A DNA stretch of 42,802 nucleotides from an uncultured Spirochaetota bacterium (lineage in GTDB: Bacteria; Spirochaetota; Spirochaetia; JAFGXN01): NCBI GenBank assembly GCA_944388995.1, contig CALXKN010000016.1:1-42802 (forward strand), given 5' to 3'. The stretch's first letter is position 1, and each line of letters opens with the position of its first letter. The notes below the pieces were generated by a model, which saw only the letters and a program-made list of their open reading frames with translations, was not told the DNA's origin and did not search any database. Position numbers and translations under genes: made by a program. Below, in pieces: positions 35,831 through 42,802 of this stretch.

Positions 35831-38641
35831 ATGAAAAAGCTTTTAAAGACGGTATTGCCGTTCATCGCGGTTCTGCTTTTTTCATGCAGCGACAAAGATC
35901 TTCCGATCATCGGCGTCAACGAAGCCGGCGTTGCTTATTACGTCAAGGCCAACGAAACGCCGAAAAACAAGGCGTATTTACAGCTGGCCGTTAAAGCCGG
36001 CAGCTGCGACGAACGGGATGATCAGCGCGGATTGGCGCACTTTTTGGAGCACATGGCGTTTAACGGCACCCGCAGTTATGAAGGAAAGGAGTTGGTCGCC
36101 TTTCTTGAATCGATGGGCGTCGCTTTCGGTCCGGAGCTCAACGCTTACACCTCCTACAACGAAACGGTTTACGAACTTGAGGTTCCGACCGATAAACCGC
36201 ATCTGCTGGATGAAGCCATCAACATTCTTCAGGAATGGGCTTTTCATATCACTCTGGATCAGGAACAAACCGAAAAAGAACGCGGCGTCATCCTTGAAGA
36301 GAAGCGGCTGCGCAATTCCGCTGCTATGCGCGCGCACCGGACAATGACAAACGCTCTGTTTGCCGGTTCGCTGTACGCAGACCGCGATCCTATCGGAACC
36401 GAAGAGTCGATTGCCTCCGCCGACCGCGCGCGGCTGCTCGACTTTTACACAGCCCATTACACGCCGCAAAATATGGCGGTTTTCATTGTCGGCGACATTG
36501 ACGCCGAGGCCGCTGTCGAACGGCTGAAAACCTTTGCGCCGGCTGCCGCTTCCGAACGGACGGACGCAGAAGCGGATTTAACCCCGGGAAAGAGTTGGGC
36601 GGAGTTTGCCGCTTCCAGACAGAAAACGGCGCGTTTGGCCGTTCCCTTCGGTACGGAGCGGCAAATCACCGTTTTCACCGACCCTGAACTGACAGGCGCT
36701 TCGCTGACCGTGTGGCGCAAACGGCCGCCGCAGCTGCTGGTCAACGAACAAAACCGCCGCAACGACCTGATCCGGCAGCTGGGCGCCGGCATTCTCTCGC
36801 AGACGGCAGGCGATCTCATCCTGAGCGGAGAAAGCGAACTGATTTCGTTTACCGCTTACGATTCGCCGTTTGTCCGCACCCTTTCGGTTTTCGGCATGGA
36901 AGCCGCCCTGCCGATCGGCGACATTGAAACGCCGCTCCGTCAACTGATTGCACTGCTGAAAGGTTTCGGCGCCGGGCTCTGTGACGAAGCCAAACTGCAG
37001 CGCGCCAAACAGACCGCTTTAACCAATGCCGACGCTCTCGAAGCGCAAATTCCGACATACGAATCGCTTGCCTACTTAAACTGGTATAAAGACGACTGGC
37101 TCAACGGCCATACAACCGTCTCGGTCGCCGATTACGTCGCAAGCGTCCGCCGCATTGTGCCCACCGTCACCCTTTCCGAAATCAACGAAATGTTTGGCGA
37201 ATGTTTCAACGGCCACGACGCCGTCTATTCCCTCGCCGCGCCGTCGCTTCCGTTTGAGAAAGCCGAAGCCGCCGCCCTCATCGAACGGCTGCTTGCCGAA
37301 ACCGAGCCGTTTATGCCTGCCTCGCCCGATACCGCAGCCGAGTTCTTCCCTTACGAACCGGTTCCCGGCTCAATTACCGGACAACGGCAGGTGAAAGAGG
37401 CCGGCGCCGTCCGCTACACCCTCTCCAACGGCATCACCGTCTGGGCGCGTCCGTCCGACTTCAAAAAGAACGCTGTGGAGATGAAGGCCTTTCAGAACGG
37501 CGGTCTCTCGCTGGCCTCGAAAGCCGAATACGCCTCGGCGCTGCTGTGCGCCGACTGGTTCAGCCGAGGCGGTCTGGGAACGATGAACTCTGCCGAACTG
37601 AAAACGCAGATGGAAACCCGCAACGCCGCCTGCTCCGTCACCATAGACAACCTGACACACGGCTTTGAAGGCTACGCCGCCTCTGATGAACTGGAAACGC
37701 TGTTTCAGTTGATTTACCTTTATTTGATGCAGCCGAACCCCGATGAAGCCTCATTCAATCTCGTCCGTAAAGCTGCCGTTGAAGCCGCCGAACAGCGCGG
37801 CAACGACCCGACAGAGACATTCTTTCGCCGCGTTAACGAACGGCTGCACAACGGAAATTTTCGTTACCTGCCGGTTTCTGCCGACGAACTGCGCCGCACC
37901 GAAGCCGACGACGCTGAAGCGTTTTACCGCCGTCTCTTCTCTGCCTCAGGATTCACCTTTGTTTTCGCCGGCGATTTCGACCCTGCAACGCTCGAACGGT
38001 ACATGGAACGTTACCTCGCCTCCGTTACCTTTAACGCAGAAGCGCTGAACGCCGACCTTTCCGTCTATGAGCCGATCGCCGCCGAAGCCGACAAAGAGAC
38101 CGTTCGCAAAGGCGCCGAACCGAAAGCAATTGTTCAGCTTCTGTTTGCCGGAGAAACACCGTATTCGCCTGCCGCCGCTCTTGAAACCGCCGTCCTCGGC
38201 CGCATCATCGACATGGTCATGCGCGACTCAATCCGAGAAGACTCCTCCGGCGCCTACGCCACTCAAGGCTACGGCGTTCTTTCCCGACAGCCGTTTGAAC
38301 AGTTTCTGGTCGCCGCCGCCTTCTTCTGTGATCCGCAGCGAGCCGAAACGCTCACCGCCCGCGCTGTTTCCGAACTGAACCGCCTCGCTGACAATCCCCG
38401 TTTTTCGGAATACCTGCGCAACAGCCTTGAAATCGAACGAACTTCTCTCGCCTCCGCCGACCGCACCAACAGCCGTTGGATTGAACGGCTCATTCTCCTT
38501 GAACAAGGCGCTCTCACCCCTGCCGACATCGCCGGACGCAGCGCCGCTATCGACGCCGTCACCTCCGAAAAAATCCTCCTCGCCGCTCAAACTTTGATGC
38601 CGTCCGAACGATTGAAGATATACACTCTTCTGCCCGAATAG
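35831..38641 (+). CDS. M16 family zinc metallopeptidase lipoprotein (PqqL-like)
   Basis: The 936-residue protein has lipobox LLFSC (Cys19). The N-terminal M16 catalytic domain has the inverted zinc motif HFLEH (H70, E73, H74) and the third-ligand segment EKERGVILEEKR at about 148-159. An inactive-type M16 half then forms the clam-shell C-terminus (second M16_C region from about 510). The length matches PqqL-type proteases, which degrade imported peptides in the periplasm. AAGGAG precedes ATG 35831. It lies 96 bases after the metzincin gene; a weak 5-bp hairpin with a T-run at about 35744-35785 is the only candidate terminator between them. It is more GC-rich than most genes here. Confidence 0.93.
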   Translation: MKKLLKTVLPFIAVLLFSCSDKDLPIIGVNEAGVAYYVKANETPKNKAYLQLAVKAGSCDERDDQRGLAHFLEHMAFNGTRSYEGKELVAFLESMGVAFGPELNAYTSYNETVYELEVPTDKPHLLDEAINILQEWAFHITLDQEQTEKERGVILEEKRLRNSAAMRAHRTMTNALFAGSLYADRDPIGTEESIASADRARLLDFYTAHYTPQNMAVFIVGDIDAEAAVERLKTFAPAAASERTDAEADLTPGKSWAEFAASRQKTARLAVPFGTERQITVFTDPELTGASLTVWRKRPPQLLVNEQNRRNDLIRQLGAGILSQTAGDLILSGESELISFTAYDSPFVRTLSVFGMEAALPIGDIETPLRQLIALLKGFGAGLCDEAKLQRAKQTALTNADALEAQIPTYESLAYLNWYKDDWLNGHTTVSVADYVASVRRIVPTVTLSEINEMFGECFNGHDAVYSLAAPSLPFEKAEAAALIERLLAETEPFMPASPDTAAEFFPYEPVPGSITGQRQVKEAGAVRYTLSNGITVWARPSDFKKNAVEMKAFQNGGLSLASKAEYASALLCADWFSRGGLGTMNSAELKTQMETRNAACSVTIDNLTHGFEGYAASDELETLFQLIYLYLMQPNPDEASFNLVRKAAVEAAEQRGNDPTETFFRRVNERLHNGNFRYLPVSADELRRTEADDAEAFYRRLFSASGFTFVFAGDFDPATLERYMERYLASVTFNAEALNADLSVYEPIAAEADKETVRKGAEPKAIVQLLFAGETPYSPAAALETAVLGRIIDMVMRDSIREDSSGAYATQGYGVLSRQPFEQFLVAAAFFCDPQRAETLTARAVSELNRLADNPRFSEYLRNSLEIERTSLASADRTNSRWIERLILLEQGALTPADIAGRSAAIDAVTSEKILLAAQTLMPSERLKIYTLLPE

Positions 38642-38962
38642 CTCTTGTTTTGGGCGCGTGCGCGCGCCGCAAGAGCGCGCGCACCGCGTCGACGGCGGGC
38701 ACGGCCTGCCTGCCGGCAGGCAGCCTTGCGGCTCCCGCCGTGCCGCTCGCGCCTTCGTCCGCAACGGATTTTCAAAAGACCGCGGCGGTTTTAGCGAAGG
38801 CGCGAGGGATTGGAGCGGAAATCCGCGGCCGACGGGCGGACGGCGCGGGGCAAAGCGGGCAGCTTTGCCGCGGGTGAAAATCAGGGAGGCCGCGGATTGC
38901 AGCGGAAAGCCCGGCGCCCCGCCTGCGGGGCGCGCGCCCGGAAAAATGAAGGGCCGCAGCGG
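38642..38962. other. GC-rich, hairpin-dense intergenic region
   Basis: This 320-base gap between the M16 gene and the htpG promoter shows no credible gene. It holds a 10-bp hairpin (38658-38667 / 38675-38684) 17 bases after the M16 stop, a structured repeat (38698-38763), an 8-bp hairpin GGCAAAGC/GCTTTGCC (38849-38856 / 38862-38869) and a GC hairpin (38915-38922 / 38925-38932). The first hairpin could end M16 transcription but lacks a T-run. Composition differs sharply from flanking genes. Confidence 0.7.
38698..38763. repeat. Structured GC-rich repeat, copy 1
   Basis: Outer stem GGCACGGC / GCCGTGCC (38698-38705 / 38737-38744) encloses a perfect 18-bp palindrome (38706-38723) and a small CC-TTGC-GG hairpin. 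The 31-base segment 38724-38754 differs from copy 2 (40998-41028) at only two positions. One of those differences is compensated in the opposite arm of the outer stem. Confidence 0.7.
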
Positions 38963-38991
38963 TTGCCGATTGCGTTAAAATTGATTATATT
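38963..38991 (+). promoter_or_regulatory. Promoter of htpG
   Basis: -35 TTGCCG (38963-38968), a 17-bp spacer and -10 TATATT (38986-38991), with AAGGAG following at 38998-39003. No CIRCE (HrcA) inverted repeat is visible, so heat control, if any, is by another route. Confidence 0.6.
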
Positions 38992-39008
38992 GGCTCAAGG
39001 AGAAAATT

Positions 39009-40880
39009 ATGTCGAAAACATTTAAAACGGAAGTTTCGCAGTTATTAAACTTGATTATCCATTCATTGTACTCTCATAAAGAGATTTTTTTACGGGAATT
39101 GATTTCCAACGCGTCTGATGCGATTGACAAACTGAAGTATTTGACGCTGACCGATGAAGCGTATAAAACTCTGTCGTGGGAGCCGAAAATTTCGATTACA
39201 CTCGACGATTCGGCTAAACAGATCATTGTTTCGGATAACGGAATCGGTATGAGTGAAGAGGAGCTGAACGAAAATCTCGGAACGATTGCCCGCAGCGGAA
39301 CCAAAAACTTTTTGGCCAATCTGACCGGCGACAGCCGCAAGGACTCCAATCTCATCGGACAGTTCGGCGTCGGTTTTTATTCGGCATTTATGGTTGCCGA
39401 TAAGATTGAAGTGGTTTCAAAAAAAGCGCTCTCGGATCAGGCTTTCAAATGGTCGAGTGACGGAAAAGAGAAATACGACATTCAGCCGGCTGAAAAAGAG
39501 ACGTTCGGAACCGATATTATTCTTCATTTAAATGATGAAGGAAAAGAATTCTGCTCTCATTGGCGCACTGAGTCGCTTGTGCGGAAATACTCGGATCACA
39601 TCGCTTTTCCGATTTTCCTTAATTATATGGAAAAAAAGTATGAAGGCGAAGGCGACAACCGCAAAGAAATCGATGAGGCGGTGAGCAAACAGGTCAATAC
39701 TGCGTCGGCTCTTTGGAAACGTTCCAAGTCGGAGATTAAACCGGAAGAGTATATTGAATTTTATAAATCGATCGGCGGCGACGGCGAAGAGCCGCTGCTG
39801 TGGCTGCACACGAAAGCCGAAGGAACCACCGAATACACAACCCTGTTTTACATTCCGGCGGTTGCTCCGTTTGATATGTACCGCGCCGATTACAAACCCG
39901 GCGTTAAACTCTACGTCAAGCGGGTCTTTATCACTGACGACGAAAAAGAGTTGATGCCGACTTATCTTCGTTTCCTGCGCGGCATTATCGACTCGGAAGA
40001 TTTGCCGCTCAATGTTTCGCGTGAAATTCTACAGCAGAATCGAATTCTCTCGTCTATCCGCAGCGCTTCAGTCAAAAAGGTGCTGTCGGAAATCCTGGAT
40101 TTAGCCAAAAATGCGCCCGATAAATTTGAAAAACTCATTACTCTTTACAACCGTCCGCTGAAAGAGGGGCTTTACAGCGATTATGCCAACCGCGATACGC
40201 TGATGGAAATTGTTCGATTCAAATCGACCGCCGTCGACGGATGGACTTCTCTCGAGGAGTACATTTCCCGCATGAAAGACGGTCAAAAGGCAATTTACTA
40301 CATCACCGGAACGGCGGAAGCCAATCTGCGCAGCAATCCGTTGGTGCAGGCGTATAAAAACAAGGGCTACGAAGTTCTGATTTGCGACGACGAAATTGAC
40401 GACTTTGTCATGCCGACGCTCGGCGATTACAAAGAAAAACCTTTTAAGTCGGTCAACCGCGACGGCGCAGCCGATGATTTCAAAACCGATGAAGAAAAGG
40501 AATCGGAAAAAAACGCAACCGCATTGACAGAAAAGATCAAAACGATTCTCGGCGACCGCGTTAAAGAAGTTCGTGCTTCTGCGGTGCTGAAAGACGCTCC
40601 TGCCTGTCTTGTTTCCGACGAATATGCGCCGACAGCCTATATGCAGCAGATGATGAAAGCGCTCGGGCAAACCGAAACCCCCGAATTCAAACCGATTCTT
40701 GAAATCAATCCGACTCACCCAATTCTGCTTGCGTTTGAAAACGCCTCCGAAGAATTGCAGAGCGACATAGCCTCTCTGCTGCTTGACCAGGCGATTCTGT
40801 TGGACGGCAACCCGATTCCCGATGCCGCCGCCTTCGTCGAAAAGATGAACCGCGTAACGGCCGCCGCATTGGGAAAATAA
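39009..40880 (+). CDS. htpG: Molecular chaperone HtpG (bacterial Hsp90)
   Basis: An ATP-dependent cytoplasmic chaperone. The 623-residue product has the GHKL ATPase domain at 1-220 (FLRELISNASDAIDKLKYL, VSDNGIGMSEEEL, IGQFGVGFYSAFMVADKI). The middle domain contains DMYRADYKPGVKLYVKRVFI and the catalytic-loop region SEDLPLNVSREILQQN. The C-terminal dimerisation domain is at about 500-623. The length is normal for the family. AAGGAG precedes ATG 39009. It is a single-gene unit with its own promoter and a strong terminator, and is flanked by the two copies of the GC-rich repeat. Confidence 0.98.
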   Translation: MSKTFKTEVSQLLNLIIHSLYSHKEIFLRELISNASDAIDKLKYLTLTDEAYKTLSWEPKISITLDDSAKQIIVSDNGIGMSEEELNENLGTIARSGTKNFLANLTGDSRKDSNLIGQFGVGFYSAFMVADKIEVVSKKALSDQAFKWSSDGKEKYDIQPAEKETFGTDIILHLNDEGKEFCSHWRTESLVRKYSDHIAFPIFLNYMEKKYEGEGDNRKEIDEAVSKQVNTASALWKRSKSEIKPEEYIEFYKSIGGDGEEPLLWLHTKAEGTTEYTTLFYIPAVAPFDMYRADYKPGVKLYVKRVFITDDEKELMPTYLRFLRGIIDSEDLPLNVSREILQQNRILSSIRSASVKKVLSEILDLAKNAPDKFEKLITLYNRPLKEGLYSDYANRDTLMEIVRFKSTAVDGWTSLEEYISRMKDGQKAIYYITGTAEANLRSNPLVQAYKNKGYEVLICDDEIDDFVMPTLGDYKEKPFKSVNRDGAADDFKTDEEKESEKNATALTEKIKTILGDRVKEVRASAVLKDAPACLVSDEYAPTAYMQQMMKALGQTETPEFKPILEINPTHPILLAFENASEELQSDIASLLLDQAILLDGNPIPDAAAFVEKMNRVTAAALGK

Positions 40881-40893
40881 TATTTTTCGTCCG

Positions 40894-40921
40894 AAAAGCA
40901 GGGGGAACCCTGCTTTTTTTT
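40894..40921 (+). terminator. Intrinsic terminator of htpG
   Basis: GCAGGG-GGAA-CCCTGC (40898-40913) is flanked by AAAA on the left and eight T on the right. It is a textbook Rho-independent terminator 14 bases after the stop. Confidence 0.93.
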
Positions 40922-40972
40922 AAGTCAAAAACCGCGGCGGCGAACTGTTTTGATAAAAGGATAAGCATTTCG

Positions 40973-41037
40973 GGCGCGGTCTGCCTTCGGCAGACGGCCT
41001 TGCGGCCCCCGCCGCGCCGCTCGCGCCTCCGCCCGCG
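40973..41037. repeat. Structured GC-rich repeat, copy 2
   Basis: Outer stem GGCGCGG / CCGCGCC (40973-40979 / 41012-41018) encloses a TCTGCC-TTC-GGCAGA hairpin (40980-40994) and a GGCC-TTGC-GGCC hairpin (40996-41007). It has the same order, spacing and 3' flank (GCTCGCGCCT) as copy 1. It lies between the htpG terminator and the terminator of the convergent BspA-like gene. Bases 40922-40972 hold nothing recognisable. Confidence 0.7.
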
Positions 41038-41045
41038 GCCGCCTT

Positions 41046-41079
41046 AAAACAAAACGGCGGCCGTCAAAGGCTGCCGCCG
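41046..41079 (-). terminator. Intrinsic terminator of the second BspA-like gene
   Basis: On the minus strand, a CGGCGGC / GCCGCCG stem (41073-41079 and 41055-41061) with an 11-nt loop is followed by TTTTGTTTT. It lies 17 bases after the stop codon. Confidence 0.8.
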
Positions 41080-41095
41080 CAGTGATATCCGCCGC

Positions 41096-42583
41096 TTAAA
41101 TTATGGGGTTTGAGGCTTTGTGCTCCGTACACTCTGAGGCGTCGACAGAGCATCCCGACTTATCACCCAGCAGTCCGTTGATTCTGGTAAGATCTTTTCC
41201 ATCAGGCAAATTCCGTTCGTAACAAACATAGATACTCGTCAGATCATTTGTCATTGCAAATGCGTCAGACCCGATTTCTGTCAAACTGTTCGGAAGGTGA
41301 ATTGTTTTTAAGCAGGAAACTTTGAAAGCGGCTTCTTCAATCGCCGTCAGCGCCGTACAGTCGGAAAGATCAATAATGAAAGTTTTGCTATTCTCCAGCC
41401 CTACCGCCTCAAAAGCCGATTTTCTGATTGTTTTCAATGATGTGCAGCCGTCAAAATTGATTGACGTCAGCTCCGTGGCCGCAAATGCACCGCTTCCGAC
41501 AGACGTCAGGTTGGCGCAGCCGCCGAAATCAACGGCCGTCAGATTCGAACAGTTGGAGAATGCGTTATCACCGACCGTCTCCAGCGCCGCACAGTCGGAG
41601 AAATCGACGGACGGTAAAAGAGAGCTTGCAAAGGCGTCATGATCGACGGTTTTCAACCCCGTACAGCCGCTCAAATTCACTATCCGTAAGGCGGTTGTTT
41701 CGTAAAACGCCCCGGTGCCGATGGTCTCCAGCGACGCGCAGCCGGAAAAGTCGGCCGACTCAAGCGCCGGACAAAAACCGAAGGCGTATGCGCCGACGGT
41801 GGTCAAATTGACCGCCTCCGAAAAATCCACCCGTTTCAAAGTTTGATTGGCGCTTCCGCTGTCCTGCGAATCGCCTGCCAGACCGTTCGATGTTCCGAAC
41901 GCGTAATCCGACACTTCCGTCACCGGAATTTCCTTTGCGTTTGAGCGGATAAATCCGGCAAAAACGCTGATCGTTTCGACGCCTTCCTTCACCCCGGAAA
42001 GGACGGCGTGATCTTCATAGATAGTATAAACCGCACCGTCTTCCGCCTCAAAATCCGTTCCCGGCTTGACCTCGGCGGCGGTCCATTCACCGGTCAGCCA
42101 CTGCGCATACAACGCCACATTTCCGGTCGAGCCCTTCGGAATCGTTGTGACCCTTTTTGTGCGTTGCGCATCCGAATACCAACCGCCGAAAGTAAAGCCC
42201 TTGCGTTCCAGCGGCGTCAGGATGATTTCCTCCGATTCCACGTTGTATCCGGCAGGATTGGGCGTCACCCCTTCGGGAACCGTTCCGCCGTCGTAAATAT
42301 AGGTGATCAGATAATCGCTTTCCGGCCGCCATTGGGCTTTGTAGACGGTTCCGACGGCAGGAAAGTAAACGGGAACTTCGGGATTCCAGCCGTTGAAAGC
42401 ATACCCTTCCCGAACCGGTTCAAACGGAACGGAAAAAAGCTCGTCAGGAAAACCGAGTCGCAAGACCTTGCTCTCCCCGTCATTGAAAACCCCTCCGTTT
42501 GCGTCAAACGTCAGCGTTACCGATTCTTTGCACGCCGTCAAAGCGGCGGCAAAAACGATCAACAAAATACAGATTTTTTTCAT
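41096..42583 (-). CDS. BspA-like surface lipoprotein with InlB-type and leucine-rich repeats
   Basis: The 495-residue protein has lipobox AALTAC (Cys18) and two or three InlB B/Flg_new-type repeats (about 20-165; FDANGGVFNDGES, EGYAFNGWNPEV, KGFTFGGWYSDAQ). At least eight BspA-type LRR_5 units follow from about 215 (YAFGFCPALESADFSGC, AFSNCSNLTAVDFGGC). The repeats read ...DFSGCxxLxxIGxxAF..., more regular than in the paralogue at 1930-3669. It is likely a surface adhesin. AAGGAG precedes ATG 42583. No clear promoter is seen in the 67 bases before the upstream terminator hairpin; a weak TATAGA lies near 42599. Confidence 0.87.
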   Translation of the reverse strand: MKKICILLIVFAAALTACKESVTLTFDANGGVFNDGESKVLRLGFPDELFSVPFEPVREGYAFNGWNPEVPVYFPAVGTVYKAQWRPESDYLITYIYDGGTVPEGVTPNPAGYNVESEEIILTPLERKGFTFGGWYSDAQRTKRVTTIPKGSTGNVALYAQWLTGEWTAAEVKPGTDFEAEDGAVYTIYEDHAVLSGVKEGVETISVFAGFIRSNAKEIPVTEVSDYAFGTSNGLAGDSQDSGSANQTLKRVDFSEAVNLTTVGAYAFGFCPALESADFSGCASLETIGTGAFYETTALRIVNLSGCTGLKTVDHDAFASSLLPSVDFSDCAALETVGDNAFSNCSNLTAVDFGGCANLTSVGSGAFAATELTSINFDGCTSLKTIRKSAFEAVGLENSKTFIIDLSDCTALTAIEEAAFKVSCLKTIHLPNSLTEIGSDAFAMTNDLTSIYVCYERNLPDGKDLTRINGLLGDKSGCSVDASECTEHKASNPII

Positions 42584-42650
42584 ACCTTTCTCCTTAATTC
42601 TATAAGACGCTTATCAAAACGGCAGAGACTGCCGGATTTTACGAAAACGC

Positions 42651-42687
42651 AAAAAACCGCCGCACGTATAAAACGCGCGACGGTTTT
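42651..42687 (-). terminator. Bidirectional-type terminator hairpin
   Basis: Fully paired 11-bp arms (42656-42666 / 42674-42684, two G-T pairs on the minus strand) with a 7-nt loop are followed by six T on the minus strand and four on the plus strand. It should stop minus-strand transcription arriving from beyond the window and insulate the BspA-like gene. Confidence 0.8.
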
Positions 42688-42708
42688 CTGTAAGAAAGGA
42701 TAGAAATT

Positions 42709-42802
<94 letters not shown>

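Noticed and set aside
38942-39008. CIRCE element for heat-shock control of htpG
   Set aside because: No TTAGCACTC-N9-GAGTGCTAA-like inverted repeat is present near the promoter.
38650-39025. Several small plus-strand frames in the GC-rich gap before htpG
   Set aside because: They are Arg/Ala/Gly-rich products of GC-rich hairpin DNA; the structured repeat explains the sequence better.

Overview
The window looks like a complete contig from an anaerobic, fermentative spirochaete, probably Treponema-related. The evidence is a partial 16S gene of spirochaete type at base 1, many lipoproteins with loose spirochaete-style lipoboxes, two BspA-like leucine-rich-repeat lipoproteins, a UMP kinase of the archaeal/spirochaete type, and a fermentation locus with AdhE, Rex and [FeFe] hydrogenases. 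The contig appears to break at a multicopy rRNA operon on the left and inside a long TTGC microsatellite on the right.

Layout. 1-180: 5' end of a 16S rRNA gene (minus) with its promoter. 325-1891: rplM-rpsI-recX with a structured rplM leader. 1930-9672: one tightly overlapping minus-strand operon, lolA-like, rodZ, rimO, pcrA/uvrD, a degenerate aminotransferase-fold protein and a BspA-like lipoprotein. 9755-11935: a GNAT acetyltransferase, a lipoprotein and pyrH. 11976-20351: the hydrogen/ethanol redox locus. It holds adhE, a thioredoxin-like ferredoxin, a sensory (group C, HydS-type) [FeFe] hydrogenase, a SpoIIE/PP2C phosphatase, a second ferredoxin and a group B-type [FeFe] hydrogenase, with the NADH sensor gene rex divergent. 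20352-23771: SPFH and NfeD membrane proteins and a BioW-BioF fusion. 23751-29037: a cobalamin riboswitch controlling two lipoproteins, TonB and a BtuFCD-type ABC importer. 29081-35734: a TPR protein, a beta-barrel-like protein, a GH20 hexosaminidase lipoprotein, tcdA, an EEP-fold phosphohydrolase, a Cys-rich DUF6485-like protein and a metzincin-motif lipoprotein. 35831-42583: an M16 protease, htpG flanked by two copies of a structured GC-rich repeat, and a second BspA-like lipoprotein. 42709-end: the start of a gene whose signal peptide is encoded by the TTGC repeat.

How the parts fit. The redox locus suggests that NADH (Rex) and H2 or redox state (HydS, presumably signalling through the adjacent phosphatase) adjust disposal of electrons to ethanol or H2. 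The corrinoid operon imports vitamin B12 under riboswitch control. It encodes two unfamiliar surface-type lipoproteins and TonB but no BtuB.

Cross-cutting observations. At least seven genes have a good -10 box only 5-8 nt before the start codon and no Shine-Dalgarno sequence, which suggests leaderless transcripts. Convergent genes abut or overlap without visible intrinsic terminators. The two GC-rich repeats around htpG share a fold with a compensatory base change.
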